64,000 bases of DNA from Hydrogenophaga sp. (lineage in GTDB: Bacteria > Pseudomonadota > Gammaproteobacteria > Burkholderiales > Burkholderiaceae_C): the NCBI RefSeq assembly GCF_011772445.1, contig NZ_WVZN01000026.1, forward strand, positions 120,960 through 184,959, given 5' to 3'. The notes beneath the pieces are model-generated. The model saw only the letters and a list, made by a program, of their open reading frames with translations, did no database searches and had not been told where the DNA came from. The translations under genes were made by a program, and so were the position numbers. Position 1 is the first letter of the stretch, and every line of letters starts with the position of its first letter. Below are positions 40,163-49,279 of this stretch, in pieces.

Positions 40163-40678
40163 ATGAGCCATTCCGTGTCCGCTCACCCCGATCCCGTCAT
40201 CGACGGTGTGGTCACCGCCGCCTGCCGGTCCCTGGCCGGCATGAGTGCCCTTGTGGATCAGTGCTCGACCGAACTGAATGCTGGCCACAGCGCCGGCGAT
40301 CTGCGTGGCATGAACACCCGGGACTACGAGGCCCTTTATGCCGTCGCGCTCAAGCTGTACGACGCTGCGGACTACGAACGCGCCTTGCCGGTGAGCCTGG
40401 CCCTGGTGGCCCATGAAGCGCGTTCCGTCAATTACAGCTACCTTGCAGGCCTGTGCCTGCAAAAGCTCAAGCGCCACCGCGAAGCGGCGGTGATGTACCT
40501 GCTGGCTCTGGGCCAGGACGCCACCCACGCGCCGTCGGCCTTCCGCATGGGCGAATGCTGCGCGGCGCTGGGGGAAGACGAAGCGGCGCAACAGGCGTAC
40601 GAGCACGCCGTGGCGCTGGGCCGGGCGGACGAGCGATACGTGCACCTGCAGCACGCCGCGCTGGCACGCCTGAACTGA
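40163..40678 (+). CDS. TPR protein resembling SycD/LcrH type III secretion chaperones
   Basis: A 171-residue protein with three tetratricopeptide repeats at about 55-88, 89-122 and 123-156 (YEALYAVALKLYDAADYERA, YLAGLCLQKLKRHREAAVMY, FRMGECCAALGEDEAAQQAY). Size, repeat number and wording match class II type III secretion chaperones of the SycD/LcrH/CesD group, which bind translocator proteins. It follows the small hydrophobic protein gene by 19 bases. No secretion apparatus gene is in the window, so it may be an orphan, a remnant, or a TPR protein with another partner. Confidence 0.68.
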   Translation: MSHSVSAHPDPVIDGVVTAACRSLAGMSALVDQCSTELNAGHSAGDLRGMNTRDYEALYAVALKLYDAADYERALPVSLALVAHEARSVNYSYLAGLCLQKLKRHREAAVMYLLALGQDATHAPSAFRMGECCAALGEDEAAQQAYEHAVALGRADERYVHLQHAALARLN

Positions 40679-40690
40679 ATCCCCGCTGGG

Positions 40691-40708
40691 GCCTGCCCGC
40701 GGGCAGGC
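40691..40708. repeat. Perfect 18-base palindrome between convergent genes
   Basis: GCCTGCCCGCGGGCAGGC is fully self-complementary. It lies between the TPR chaperone stop and the convergent EamA transporter stop. There is no T run on either side, so a classic terminator is doubtful; a rho-dependent stop or protein site is possible. Confidence 0.5.
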
Positions 40709-40733
40709 GCCGGCAGCCCACGCGGCCCGGTGG

Positions 40734-41648
40734 TCAGCCCGCCTGCCGCTCCAGCGCGCGCAGCTTCACCAAGCCGGTCGACAGCGCCGTCCCGCAGACG
40801 ATCACCAGGCCGCAGCCCACCATCCAGGCGGTGACCACTTCACCCAGGAACACCGCGCCATAAACCAGCGCGAACACCGGGATCAGGAAGGTCACCGTCA
40901 GCGCCCTGGCGGGGCCGGCGCGCTCGATCAGGTGGAAGTACAGGATGTAGGCGATGGAGGTGCACAGCACCGCCAGCGCGATCACAGCCGTCCAGGCGCC
41001 GGGGCTCACGGTCTGCGCGGGCCACAGCCAGGCCATGGGCAGCAGCAGGGCCAGCGTGGCGCCGATCTGGCTGCCGGTGGCCGAGGCCAGCGGGTGCACG
41101 CCGGTGAGGTAGCGCTTGGTGAAGCTCGCCGCGATGCCGTAACACAGCGTGGCGAGCAGGCAGGCGCCCATGGCCACCAGCGACATGGCCTGGCCGCCCG
41201 CGCTCACCATGCCCTGCGCGTCCACGCCCGACTTGCCCAACACCAGCAGCGTGACGCCGACAAAGCCGATCACCAGCCCCAGCACGCGCGAGCCGCCCGG
41301 GCGGTCCTTGAGCCAGACCCAGGCCACCAGCGCGCCGGTGAGCGGCACCGTGGCGTTGAGGATGGCGGAGACGCCCGTGGGGATGTGCAGAACGGCGAAG
41401 GAAAACAGCAGGAAGGGCAGGCCCGAATTGAGGATGCCCACGATGAGGATGGGCCGCCAGCGCGCGCGGAAGTCGGCCCAGACCGCCGCCTTCAGGAACA
41501 CCGGCAGCAGGCACAGCGCCGCGATGGCGACGCGCAGACCGGCCGTGGGCACGGGGCCGAACTCGGCCGCGCCCAGGCGCATGAACAGGAAGGACGCGCC
41601 CCACAGGGCGGCGAGCGCGATGAATTCGAGCAGCAGGAGGGGCGTCAT
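40734..41648 (-). CDS. EamA/DMT-family transporter
   Basis: A 304-residue inner-membrane protein with ten predicted spans in two repeated EamA halves (first: ALWGASFLFMRLGAAEFGP; second: ATLCYGIAASFTKRYLTGVH). Members export amino acids, metabolites or drugs; the substrate is not readable here. Its ATG overlaps the ogt stop by four bases, making it the last gene of a repair operon, an odd functional companion. Confidence 0.9.
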   Translation of the reverse strand: MTPLLLLEFIALAALWGASFLFMRLGAAEFGPVPTAGLRVAIAALCLLPVFLKAAVWADFRARWRPILIVGILNSGLPFLLFSFAVLHIPTGVSAILNATVPLTGALVAWVWLKDRPGGSRVLGLVIGFVGVTLLVLGKSGVDAQGMVSAGGQAMSLVAMGACLLATLCYGIAASFTKRYLTGVHPLASATGSQIGATLALLLPMAWLWPAQTVSPGAWTAVIALAVLCTSIAYILYFHLIERAGPARALTVTFLIPVFALVYGAVFLGEVVTAWMVGCGLVIVCGTALSTGLVKLRALERQAG

Positions 41649-42181
41649 GCGGGTATCAGGGTGGGCGTCGGCAGAGGCAAGTCGGCCGACTCGAGTTGCA
41701 GCAGGGCCTGCTTGCGGGGCAGTCCGCCAGCATAGCCGGTGAGCTCGCCCCGCGCGCCCAGCACCCGGTGGCAGGGGACGATGACGCTCAAGGGGTTGCG
41801 GCCCACGGCCGCGCCCACGGCGCGCACGGCGCTCGCTGCCTGCAGATGCTGAGCGAGCGCGCCATAGCTCAGCGTGCGGCCGGCCGCGATGCCGCACAGG
41901 GCGCGCCACACGGCGGTCTGGAACGGCGTGCCGAAGGACAGCTCCAGCGGCAGTTCGAACACGCGGCGCCGCCCGGCGAAATAGTCGGCCAGCTGGGCGG
42001 CGGCTTCCCGCAGCACGGGGTGGGCCGGCTCGGGCCGCCAGCGGGCCATCAGTGCCGGGTCGGGCGCGTGGCGCTGGTCGTGGAACCAGGCGCCGGCCAG
42101 GGCGCCGTCGGTGGCGGCCAGGCGCATGGGGCCCAGGGGCGTGTCGATGTCGGTGCGGATGAGCGTGGCGGGCAGTTTCAT
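41645..42181 (-). CDS. ogt: Methylated-DNA-protein-cysteine methyltransferase
   Basis: A 178-residue suicide enzyme that moves methyl groups from O6-methylguanine to its own cysteine in IVPCHRVLGARG. The helix-turn-helix and Asn hinge (LSYGALAQHL, AVGAAVGRNPLSV) precede it. The N-terminal domain is of Ogt length. Coupled by four-base overlaps to the Ada/AlkA-like gene upstream and to the transporter downstream. Confidence 0.94.
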   Translation of the reverse strand: MKLPATLIRTDIDTPLGPMRLAATDGALAGAWFHDQRHAPDPALMARWRPEPAHPVLREAAAQLADYFAGRRRVFELPLELSFGTPFQTAVWRALCGIAAGRTLSYGALAQHLQAASAVRAVGAAVGRNPLSVIVPCHRVLGARGELTGYAGGLPRKQALLQLESADLPLPTPTLIPA

Positions 42182-43704
42182 GAGGGGCTCCCTTCGGGCG
42201 CAGGTGGGGGGACGGCGGCCGGGCGGTAGAGCCCGGCCCAGGCGCGCAGCACGGCGTAGCTGCGCCAGGGTTGCCAGGCCCGGGCCAGCGCCTCGCAGGC
42301 GCGTTCGCGCTCGCGCGGCGTGCCGCTCAGGCCCAGGGTGTGGTGCAGGGCGACGTCGGCCGCGGGCCAGGCGTCGGGCCAGCGCAGGGCGCGCATGGCG
42401 ATGTACTGCGCCGTCCAGGGGCCGATGCCGGGCAGGGCGGTGAGCGCTGCCGTGGTGGCGGCCAGGTCGGCGTGCGGGCCCAGGTCCAGCGAACCCTCGG
42501 CCACGCCGCGCGCCAGCGCGCGGATGGCGCCCTGGCGCTGGCGCACGATGCCCAGCGCCCCCAGCTCGTCCGCGCTGGCGGCGGCCAGCGCCTGCGGCGT
42601 GGGGAACAGGCGATCGAGCGCGGGGTCGGGCGTCTCCAGCGGTTCGCCGAAGCGCGCCACCAGCCGCCCCGCCAGCGTGCGCGCGGCAGCCACCGTCACC
42701 TGCTGACCCAGCACCGCGCGCACCGCGAGTTCGAAGCCATCGATGGCGCCCGGCACGCGCAGCGCCGTGCCGCCGGGGAAGTGGGTGCCCAGCACGGCGT
42801 CGATGGCGTGCGGGTCGGCGTCCAGGTCGCACAGGGCGCGCACGCGCCAGATCAGCGTGGGCAGGGCGGGCAGCAGGCCGTCGCTGGCGTGCAGCCAGAC
42901 GCGGTGCCGCGCGGGCTCGAAGCGCAGGCCGAACCAGCCGGTGTGCGTGCCCGAGGGCGTGTGCAGGCGCAGGGTGCGCCAGTAGCGCTGCTGCGCCAGG
43001 TCGATCGCGTCCACCCCGGGCAGGCGGCGCGCGTCCAGGAAGGCCAGCAGCGCGGGCACGTCCAGCGGCGGGCGCCAGCCCAGCGCCACCGCGTGGCTCC
43101 CGGATGCGTCGACACCGCGCCGGCGCATGGCCGTGGGGCTCAGGCCGTAGCGCTCCAGCAGCGCGGCATTGAAGCGGCGCAGGCTGGAAAAGCCGCTGGC
43201 GGCGGCCACGGCGCCCACGCTCAGTCGCGTATCGGTGAGCAATTGTTTGGCGGCGAGCAGTCGTCGCGTGTGCAGCACCTGCAGCGGCGACACGCCCAGG
43301 TGCGCCTCGAACACGCGGCGCAGGTGGCGGTCGCTCACGCCCAGTTTCGCGGCCAGGCGCTGCATCGCGGGGCCGTCCTCGCCGATCCATTGCGCGGGGT
43401 CGTCGAGCAGGCGGGTGGCGTGCTGCACCAGCAGCTCGCCCGCGTCCTGCGTGGACCAGGCGCGCGACAGCGGCGCCAGCTCGGGCCGGCAGCGCAGGCA
43501 GGGCCGAAAGCCCGCGCGCTCGGCCTGTGCCGCGTGATCGAAGAAGCGGCAGTTGGCGCGCCGTGGCGCGCGCACCGGGCAGACCGGGCGGCAGTAGATG
43601 CCGGTGGTGCTGACGCCGGTGAAGAAGCGGCCGTCGAAGCGCGCATCTCGCGCGCACAGCGCGAGGTAGCGGGCGTCGTCGTCGGAGGAGGTTCGGGTGT
43701 CCAT
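42178..43704 (-). CDS. Ada-type sensor fused to AlkA DNA-3-methyladenine glycosylase
   Basis: A 508-residue fusion. Residues 10-90 form the Ada zinc domain with cysteines in YCRPVCPVR, ANCRFF and RPCLRCRPE, where a cysteine accepts methyl from phosphotriesters. An AraC-type DNA-binding domain follows (about 115-200). The rest is AlkA: an N-terminal AlkA fold, then the helix-hairpin-helix LPGIGPWTAQYIAMRAL and the catalytic aspartate in AADVALHH. It can thus sense alkylation, regulate, and excise damaged bases. The ATG at 43704 was chosen; a TTG at 43731 extends the frame. Confidence 0.92.
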   Translation of the reverse strand: MDTRTSSDDDARYLALCARDARFDGRFFTGVSTTGIYCRPVCPVRAPRRANCRFFDHAAQAERAGFRPCLRCRPELAPLSRAWSTQDAGELLVQHATRLLDDPAQWIGEDGPAMQRLAAKLGVSDRHLRRVFEAHLGVSPLQVLHTRRLLAAKQLLTDTRLSVGAVAAASGFSSLRRFNAALLERYGLSPTAMRRRGVDASGSHAVALGWRPPLDVPALLAFLDARRLPGVDAIDLAQQRYWRTLRLHTPSGTHTGWFGLRFEPARHRVWLHASDGLLPALPTLIWRVRALCDLDADPHAIDAVLGTHFPGGTALRVPGAIDGFELAVRAVLGQQVTVAAARTLAGRLVARFGEPLETPDPALDRLFPTPQALAAASADELGALGIVRQRQGAIRALARGVAEGSLDLGPHADLAATTAALTALPGIGPWTAQYIAMRALRWPDAWPAADVALHHTLGLSGTPRERERACEALARAWQPWRSYAVLRAWAGLYRPAAVPPPAPEGSPS

Positions 43705-43786
43705 GGGGGCATCGTAGGCCGCTTGCCCCAAGAGAACTCGCCGTTTCCGGACATGATCCTGTAACAGGGGTATCGGCCCCGCTTCC

Positions 43787-43792
43787 TACAAT
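43787..43792 (+). promoter_or_regulatory. Candidate -10 box of the phosphomannomutase gene
   Basis: TACAAT lies 35 bases before the ATG and could be a -10 element. No clear -35 partner is visible, so the assignment is weak. Confidence 0.3.
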
Positions 43793-43827
43793 GCCCGCTT
43801 TTGCCAACCATTCCCGGGAGCCCCTGC

Positions 43828-45210
43828 ATGCAAGTGTCCGCCTCCATCTTCAAGGCCTACGACGTGCGCGGCATCGTGCCGAGCACGCTGGACGAGCGCG
43901 TGGCCGAAGCCCTGGGCCTGGCCTTCGGTACCGTGGCGCGCCGCCAGGGCGAACGCACCGTGGCCGTGGGCCGCGACGGTCGCCTGAGCGGACCGGCCTT
44001 GTCCGAGGCGTTGATCCGTGGATTGGTGGCCGCCGGCATCGACGTGATCGACGTGGGCATGGTCACCACCCCCATGCTGTACTTCGCCGCCGCCACGCTG
44101 TGCAACAGCGGCATCCAGGTCACGGGCAGCCACAACCCCAAGGACTACAACGGCTTCAAGATGGTGATGGGTGGTCGCGCCATCTACGGCGAGGACATTC
44201 AGGCTCTGCGCCAGCTCATCGAAAGCGATGGCGGCGAGCGCGCCGAGGGCGGGCGCGTGCGCCACGTCAACGTGGCCGGCCCGTACCGCGACCGCATCGT
44301 GGGCGATGTGAAGCTTGCGCGGCCGATGAAGGTCGTGGTGGACTGTGGCAACGGCGTGGCCGGCGCTTCGGCGCCCGCGCTGTTCCGTGCCCTGGGCTGC
44401 GAGGTGATCGAACTCTTCAGCGAGGTGGACGGCAACTTCCCCAACCACCACCCCGACCCGAGCAAGCCCGAGAACCTGCGCGACGTGATCCGCACCCTGG
44501 CCGAAACCGACGCCGAGCTGGGCCTGGCCTTCGACGGCGACGGCGATCGCCTGGGCATCGTCACCAAGGGCGGCAACAACATCTACCCCGACCGTCAGAT
44601 GGTGCTCTTCGCGCAAGACGTGCTCACGCGCGTGCCGGGCGGCGCCATCATCTACGACGTGAAGTGCTCGCAGCGCCTGGGTCCCGCCATCGAGGCGGCC
44701 GGCGGCGTGCCGCACATCTACAAGACCGGCCACTCGCTCATCAAGGCGCGCATGAAGGAGCTGGACAGCCCCCTGGGCGGCGAGATGAGCGGCCACATCT
44801 TCTTCAAGGAACGCTGGTTCGGCTTCGACGACGGCACCTACGCGGGCGCGCGCCTGCTGGAGATCCTGAGCCGCCACCCCGACGCCAACGCCGTGCTCGA
44901 CGGCTTGCCCACCAGCCACAGCACGCCGGAACTCAACGTGGCGTGCGCCGAAGGCGAGCCGCACGCGGTGGTGAAGGCGCTGGTGGACATGGCGCGCTTC
45001 GACGCGCCGGCCAAGGTCTCCACCATCGACGGCGTGCGTGTGGACTGGCCCGACGGTTTCGGCCTGATCCGCGCCTCCAACACCACGCCGGTGCTGGTGC
45101 TGCGCTTCGAGGGCCATACGCCCGAGGCGCTGCACCGCATCGAGGCGGCCATGCTCGATTTGCTGAAGCGGGCCAAGCCCGATGCGGTCCTCGGTGCGAG
45201 CGCGCATTGA
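43828..45210 (+). CDS. Phosphomannomutase/phosphoglucomutase
   Basis: A 460-residue alpha-D-phosphohexomutase of the AlgC/ManB type, interconverting mannose- or glucose-6-phosphate and the 1-phosphates for surface polysaccharide. The phosphoserine loop is VTGSHNPKDYNGFK, the metal loop AFDGDGDRLGIV, the sugar loop GGEMSGHIFF and the phosphate-binding loop RASNTTPVLVLRFEG. The ATG at 43828 follows GGGAG. It opens the cell-surface sugar region. Confidence 0.94.
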   Translation: MQVSASIFKAYDVRGIVPSTLDERVAEALGLAFGTVARRQGERTVAVGRDGRLSGPALSEALIRGLVAAGIDVIDVGMVTTPMLYFAAATLCNSGIQVTGSHNPKDYNGFKMVMGGRAIYGEDIQALRQLIESDGGERAEGGRVRHVNVAGPYRDRIVGDVKLARPMKVVVDCGNGVAGASAPALFRALGCEVIELFSEVDGNFPNHHPDPSKPENLRDVIRTLAETDAELGLAFDGDGDRLGIVTKGGNNIYPDRQMVLFAQDVLTRVPGGAIIYDVKCSQRLGPAIEAAGGVPHIYKTGHSLIKARMKELDSPLGGEMSGHIFFKERWFGFDDGTYAGARLLEILSRHPDANAVLDGLPTSHSTPELNVACAEGEPHAVVKALVDMARFDAPAKVSTIDGVRVDWPDGFGLIRASNTTPVLVLRFEGHTPEALHRIEAAMLDLLKRAKPDAVLGASAH

Positions 45211-45218
45211 GGAATGAA

Positions 45219-45304
45219 CACCCCCGCGGCGCTGCGCGCCACCCCCTCAAGGGGGCAACGCCGACGGCCCGGCAAAGCCGGTTCCGTGGCATTTCTCGAC
45301 AAAG
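45219..45304 (+). repeat. Intergenic dispersed repeat, copy 2
   Basis: Same 82-base element and orientation as at 17489, with the hairpins CCCCCTCAAGGGGG and CCGGCAAAGCCGG unchanged. It starts nine bases after the phosphomannomutase stop and ends in CTCGACAAAGG, the only ribosome site for the TTG start of the glycosyltransferase gene at 45311. Confidence 0.8.
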
Positions 45305-45310
45305 GCACGC

Positions 45311-46174
45311 TTGACTGAGGATCTGCTCAATGAAGTGACGGTGGTGCTGGTGACCTTTCACAGCGCCCACTGCCTCGATGCCCTCGACGGCCTGCTTGCT
45401 CACTGCCCGCACATCGTTGTCTCCGACAACGGCAGCGGCGACGGCACGCCCGCGCAGGTGCGCGCCCGCTGGCCGCAGGCGGTGGTGCTGGAGCACGGCC
45501 GCAACCTGGGCTTCGGCACGGCGAACAACCGCGCCATCGCGCAGGTGAAGACACCCTTCGCCTTCCTCCTCAACCCCGATTGCGAGGTCACGCCCGATGG
45601 CCTGCGCGAGCTCGTGCGCGCCGCCGAGGCGATGCCCGAGGCGGCCATCGTCGCGCCGCAGCTCGAAGGCGCGCCCGGTCGGCCCGACGTGAACTACCGC
45701 TGGCCCAGCACGCTGTGGCCCTCGCGCGGCCCCGGGGCCGATGGCCCGGCCTGCGTCGGCTTCGTGGTCGGCGCGGCCATGCTGTTTCGCCTCTCGCGCT
45801 TCGAGGGCGTGGGCTTCTTCGACGAGCGCTTCTTCCTCTACTACGAGGACGACGACCTCTGCCTGCGCCTGTTCCAGCAGCAGCGCCCGCTGCTGCTGTG
45901 GCCCGCCGTGGCGGCCGTGCACCGCGCGCGCGGTTCGGTCAAGGGCAAGACGCCCTGGAAGAGCGAGTACCTGCGCGGCTACCACCACGCGCAGTCCAAG
46001 CTGATCTACACCGCCAAGCACCGATCGCCAGCCCAGGCGCAGCGCCAGCGCTGGCGCGTGCTGCTGGGCACCACGCTGGCACTGCCGCTGCGCGCCATCG
46101 CCTGGTCGCCGCGCCTGCTGGCGCGCATGGCAGGGCGCTGGATGGGGCTGGCGCGCTGGAGGCCGCGTGGCTGA
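45311..46174 (+). CDS. Family 2 glycosyltransferase (rhamnosyltransferase-like)
   Basis: A 287-residue GT-A enzyme. The nucleotide-binding start is VTVVLVTFHSA, followed by VVSDNGSGDGTPAQV, the LGFGTANNRAIAQ segment, the DxD-like motif LLNPDCEVT and the ED-containing FFLYYEDDDLCLRL. This pattern is usual for rhamnosyl/O-antigen side-chain transferases. It starts at TTG, directly after the dispersed repeat that may supply its AAAGG ribosome site. It overlaps the next gene by eight bases. Confidence 0.87.
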   Translation: MTEDLLNEVTVVLVTFHSAHCLDALDGLLAHCPHIVVSDNGSGDGTPAQVRARWPQAVVLEHGRNLGFGTANNRAIAQVKTPFAFLLNPDCEVTPDGLRELVRAAEAMPEAAIVAPQLEGAPGRPDVNYRWPSTLWPSRGPGADGPACVGFVVGAAMLFRLSRFEGVGFFDERFFLYYEDDDLCLRLFQQQRPLLLWPAVAAVHRARGSVKGKTPWKSEYLRGYHHAQSKLIYTAKHRSPAQAQRQRWRVLLGTTLALPLRAIAWSPRLLARMAGRWMGLARWRPRG

Positions 46175-46958
46175 CGCGTCCCTGAAGCGCCCCACGCTGG
46201 GCGTGGCTGTGCTCACGCTCAATGAAGCGCAGCGCATCGAGGCCTGCCTGCGCAGCGCCGCCTTCGCCGACCGGATCGTCGTCGTCGACAGCGGCAGCAC
46301 CGATGGCACGCGCGAGCGGGCGCAGGCCTTGAATGCCGAGGTTCACGTGCACGCCGATTGGCAAGGCTTCGCTGAGCAGCGCACGCGCGCCCTCGCGCAC
46401 CTGGACACCGACTACGTCTTCTTCCTCGACGCCGACGAGGAGATTCCCGCCGCCCTGCGCGCGGAAATCGAGTCCGCCGTGGCCTCGAACGAGGACGCCA
46501 CCTGGCGCGTGTGGTGGGACGAGGTGGCCTTCGGCCGTGCGCTCACGCGCATGAAGCCGCGTGGCGGCATCCAGCGGCTGTTCCGCCGCGCCACGCTGGA
46601 GCGCTTCGACGGGCTGGTGCACGAAGCACCGGTGCTGCGCCACGCGGTGCCGGCGCACGCCCTGCGCGCCCGCCTGCTGCACCACTCGCGCCCCACGGTG
46701 TACGGCAGCCTGCGCAAGCTCGCCCAGTACGTGCAACTGGGCGCGGCCAAGCGTGGTGCCCAGGGCAAGAAGGGGGGCGTGCTGCGCGGCGCGGTGATGG
46801 GCTGGGTGGTGTTCCTGCGCGTCTACCTGTTCCAGCGTGCGTTCCTGTGCGGCGGGCCGGGCTTCCTGTACGCGCTTTTCATTGCCCTGGAAACCTTCTT
46901 CCGTTACGCCGCGCTGCGCTACGACGCCACCAGCGCAAGCGGCCCCGCCCTGCGTTGA
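46167..46958 (+). CDS. Family 2 glycosyltransferase (WaaE/KdtX-like)
   Basis: A 263-residue GT-A enzyme of the WaaE branch: GVAVLTLNEAQRIEACLRS, VVDSGSTDGTRERAQ, the DxD motif in FFLDADEEIP, and a C-terminal hydrophobic stretch (FLYALFIALETFFRYAAL). WaaE-type enzymes add glucose to heptose in the LPS core. The GTG start overlaps the preceding glycosyltransferase gene, so both are probably made together. Confidence 0.88.
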   Translation: MADASLKRPTLGVAVLTLNEAQRIEACLRSAAFADRIVVVDSGSTDGTRERAQALNAEVHVHADWQGFAEQRTRALAHLDTDYVFFLDADEEIPAALRAEIESAVASNEDATWRVWWDEVAFGRALTRMKPRGGIQRLFRRATLERFDGLVHEAPVLRHAVPAHALRARLLHHSRPTVYGSLRKLAQYVQLGAAKRGAQGKKGGVLRGAVMGWVVFLRVYLFQRAFLCGGPGFLYALFIALETFFRYAALRYDATSASGPALR

Positions 46959-46967
46959 GCGGGCGCC

Positions 46968-48035
46968 TCAGGCACCGAATCGCATGGCGAGCTTGAGCCG
47001 CCAGTAGGCCAGGGTGTCCTGCCAGGGCACCCGCATTGGCGGCCGTTCGAGCGAGGGGTTGCGCAGCGCGGGCTGGATGAGGTGTTCATCGAACAGGCCC
47101 ATCACGCGCTCGGGGTTGTAGAGCGGCGTGTAGCGGTCCCACGAGGCCGCACGGATCGCCACCGGGTCCAGCGCTTCGATGCGGCGCACGAGGTCATCGG
47201 CGTCCTGGTAGGGCCAGCCCGCATCGCCCAGCACGTCCAGGTGGTGGCGGTGTTTGCTGCGCGCGTAGCTGAGCACGGGCTTGTTGCGGATGGAGAACTC
47301 GCCGCAGGCCAGGCCGAAGGACTCGCCTTGCAGGCGCGCGTGCAGCATGGCGTCGCAGGTGTTGATGAAGCGCGTCTTGAAAACCAAGTCGCTGCTGCCG
47401 GGCAGGAAGCGCGCGCGCGGGTGGTTCACGAAAGGCGCGATGTTGAGGAAGATGAACCAGGTGTCGTCGCGGCTGGCGAGCACGCGCTGGACCGCCTCGA
47501 TGGCCGCCGGCACGTCGAAGCTGTGGGCGCCGCCGTGGCAGCCCAGCACCTTGGCGCTGGTGGGAATGCCGAGCTGCACGCGCAGGTCGCCGTCCTCGTC
47601 GGGCAGGCTCACGATGTGCGGCACGGCCGGTATGCGACCCGCGCTGCAACCCCGGCTGAGCCATTCCGAGATGAAGGCGTAGGACGCGCCGTGCATCTGG
47701 CGCGGGTGCGTGGGGAAGACCGCGTGAACCATGGTCGGCACGGTGCGCGAGTACAGGCCGTCGTTCTTGCCCGACTTGATGGCGTACAGCAGCTGCGCGC
47801 CGTGTTGCCGCAGCAAGCCATCGAGCTCGGCGCGGTCGCGGTACGCGGCGACGTCGAAGCGTGCGCGGAATTTCGCGATGGCCTGTGGGTCGTTGTTCGG
47901 GCTGGTGGCGTCGTGCACGACCACGGCGCGGTGGCCCAGCACCGCCTCGGCGCCTGCCGCGTAGTCGTACAAGGCCACCTCGGTGCCACGCAGCGAGATC
48001 TGGTTGGAATGGAAGGCGATCGTGAGGCGGGTCAT
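46968..48035 (-). CDS. Putative glycosyltransferase, GT-B-like
   Basis: A 355-residue soluble protein. It begins LTIAFHSNQISLRGTEVALY, and the second half has KVLGCHGGAHSFDVP and a C-terminal SIRNKPVLSYARSKHRHHL, where GT-B enzymes bind the sugar nucleotide. I recognise the fold pattern but not the exact family or sugar. It is the last gene of a minus-strand operon and overlaps the O-antigen ligase gene by four bases. Confidence 0.68.
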   Translation of the reverse strand: MTRLTIAFHSNQISLRGTEVALYDYAAGAEAVLGHRAVVVHDATSPNNDPQAIAKFRARFDVAAYRDRAELDGLLRQHGAQLLYAIKSGKNDGLYSRTVPTMVHAVFPTHPRQMHGASYAFISEWLSRGCSAGRIPAVPHIVSLPDEDGDLRVQLGIPTSAKVLGCHGGAHSFDVPAAIEAVQRVLASRDDTWFIFLNIAPFVNHPRARFLPGSSDLVFKTRFINTCDAMLHARLQGESFGLACGEFSIRNKPVLSYARSKHRHHLDVLGDAGWPYQDADDLVRRIEALDPVAIRAASWDRYTPLYNPERVMGLFDEHLIQPALRNPSLERPPMRVPWQDTLAYWRLKLAMRFGA

Positions 48036-49279
48036 TCGAGCACCGGCGCGCGCCGCGCGCGCAGGCTGGCCATGGTGAGCGCGCTCATCAGGATGAGGCA
48101 ATGGCTTTCGGTGGACAACCAGAAGGCGCTGTGCGTGAGGCTGGCCGCGCACACGGTGGCGACGAAGCCCAGGGCGAAGGCGCGCCGCGCCGCGTCGTGG
48201 CGCCAGCCCGCGCGCGCGATGGCAGCGATGAACCACAGGAAGAGCAGGAGGCCGACGACACCCTGTTCAACCAGGAAGAAGAGGAACTGGTTGTGCGGGT
48301 GCGGGCAGACCACGGAACACCATGAACCGGTGGTGAAGTGCTGCTTCGCCAGGACGGGGTAGGACGCGGTGCCGTGGCCGAACAGCGGGGCCTGGCCGGT
48401 GGTGGCAAGCGCGAAGCGGGCCATCTGCACGCGGGCGCCGGCGGAGGTGACGGTGGCGGCGGGCGTGGTGTCGAGCCGTGCCGCGCGGGCTTCATCCCAC
48501 GCGGCGGTGACGCGGGCCTGCAGCACGGGCGACAGCGCGAAGGCCAGCGCCAGCGTGGCGCCCAGGCCGGCCAGAGCGCCCAGCACCGCGCGCCGGGAAT
48601 GCGCCACGGCCAGCGTGAGCGCGAACACGGCACTGGATGCCACCCAGGTGAGGTAGCCGGTGCGGCCCTGCGACAGCGCCAGGATGGCGCCGGTGGTCAG
48701 CAACCAGAGGACGGCGCAGGCCCAGCGCAGGCGCGACCGGCGCGTGGTGAAGCCCAGCAGCGCCACGATGAGCGCGAACACGGTCATCAGCAGGCCTTGC
48801 GAGATGTGGTCCTTGAACACCGTGTGATCGGTCTCCAGCTGCATGCGGCTGGCCTTGGTCCAGGGAATGTCCACCCACACGCTCAGCCAGGTGACGGCCA
48901 GCGTGAACAGCAGCGCCAGCATGAAGGCGTGCCAGCAGCGCCGGCGCGTGCGGGCGTCCTGCAGCAGTGCGATGAACATCGGCACCAGCAGGAACTTGAG
49001 GTACTTCTGCAGGAAGCCCAGGGCGCCCTTGGCGTCGGCGGGCGACCAGGCGACGGCGATCACCACCCAGGCGAAGAGCGCGAGCGCGGGGGCCGCGAGC
49101 GGGTTGCGCAGGGCCTCGCGCAACTCGGCGCGCGCGGGCGCGCCAATGAGCGAGAGCAGCCACAGCAGCAAGGTGAGCAGCAGCGCCACGTTGGCCAGCG
49201 CCACCGACATGGGGAAGGCCAGAAAGCACAGCACCAGCGTGGCGCGGGCGGCAGTGGAGCAGGCGTGGGCGAGGTTCAT
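48032..49279 (-). CDS. waaL: O-antigen ligase family protein
   Basis: A 415-residue inner-membrane protein with about ten to twelve spans and a large periplasmic loop (residues 265-350) carrying the Wzy/WaaL signature arginine and PLFGHGTASYPVLAKQH with a following HPHNQFLFFLVEQG. Such enzymes attach O-antigen to lipid A-core, or polymerise it. The surrounding LPS-core genes favour the ligase role. Start and stop overlap its neighbours by four bases each. Confidence 0.85.
   Translation of the reverse strand: MNLAHACSTAARATLVLCFLAFPMSVALANVALLLTLLLWLLSLIGAPARAELREALRNPLAAPALALFAWVVIAVAWSPADAKGALGFLQKYLKFLLVPMFIALLQDARTRRRCWHAFMLALLFTLAVTWLSVWVDIPWTKASRMQLETDHTVFKDHISQGLLMTVFALIVALLGFTTRRSRLRWACAVLWLLTTGAILALSQGRTGYLTWVASSAVFALTLAVAHSRRAVLGALAGLGATLALAFALSPVLQARVTAAWDEARAARLDTTPAATVTSAGARVQMARFALATTGQAPLFGHGTASYPVLAKQHFTTGSWCSVVCPHPHNQFLFFLVEQGVVGLLLFLWFIAAIARAGWRHDAARRAFALGFVATVCAASLTHSAFWLSTESHCLILMSALTMASLRARRAPVLE

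Noticed and set aside
40691..40708. Rho-independent terminator
   Set aside because: The palindrome is perfect but neither strand has a T run after it, so only an inverted repeat is reported.
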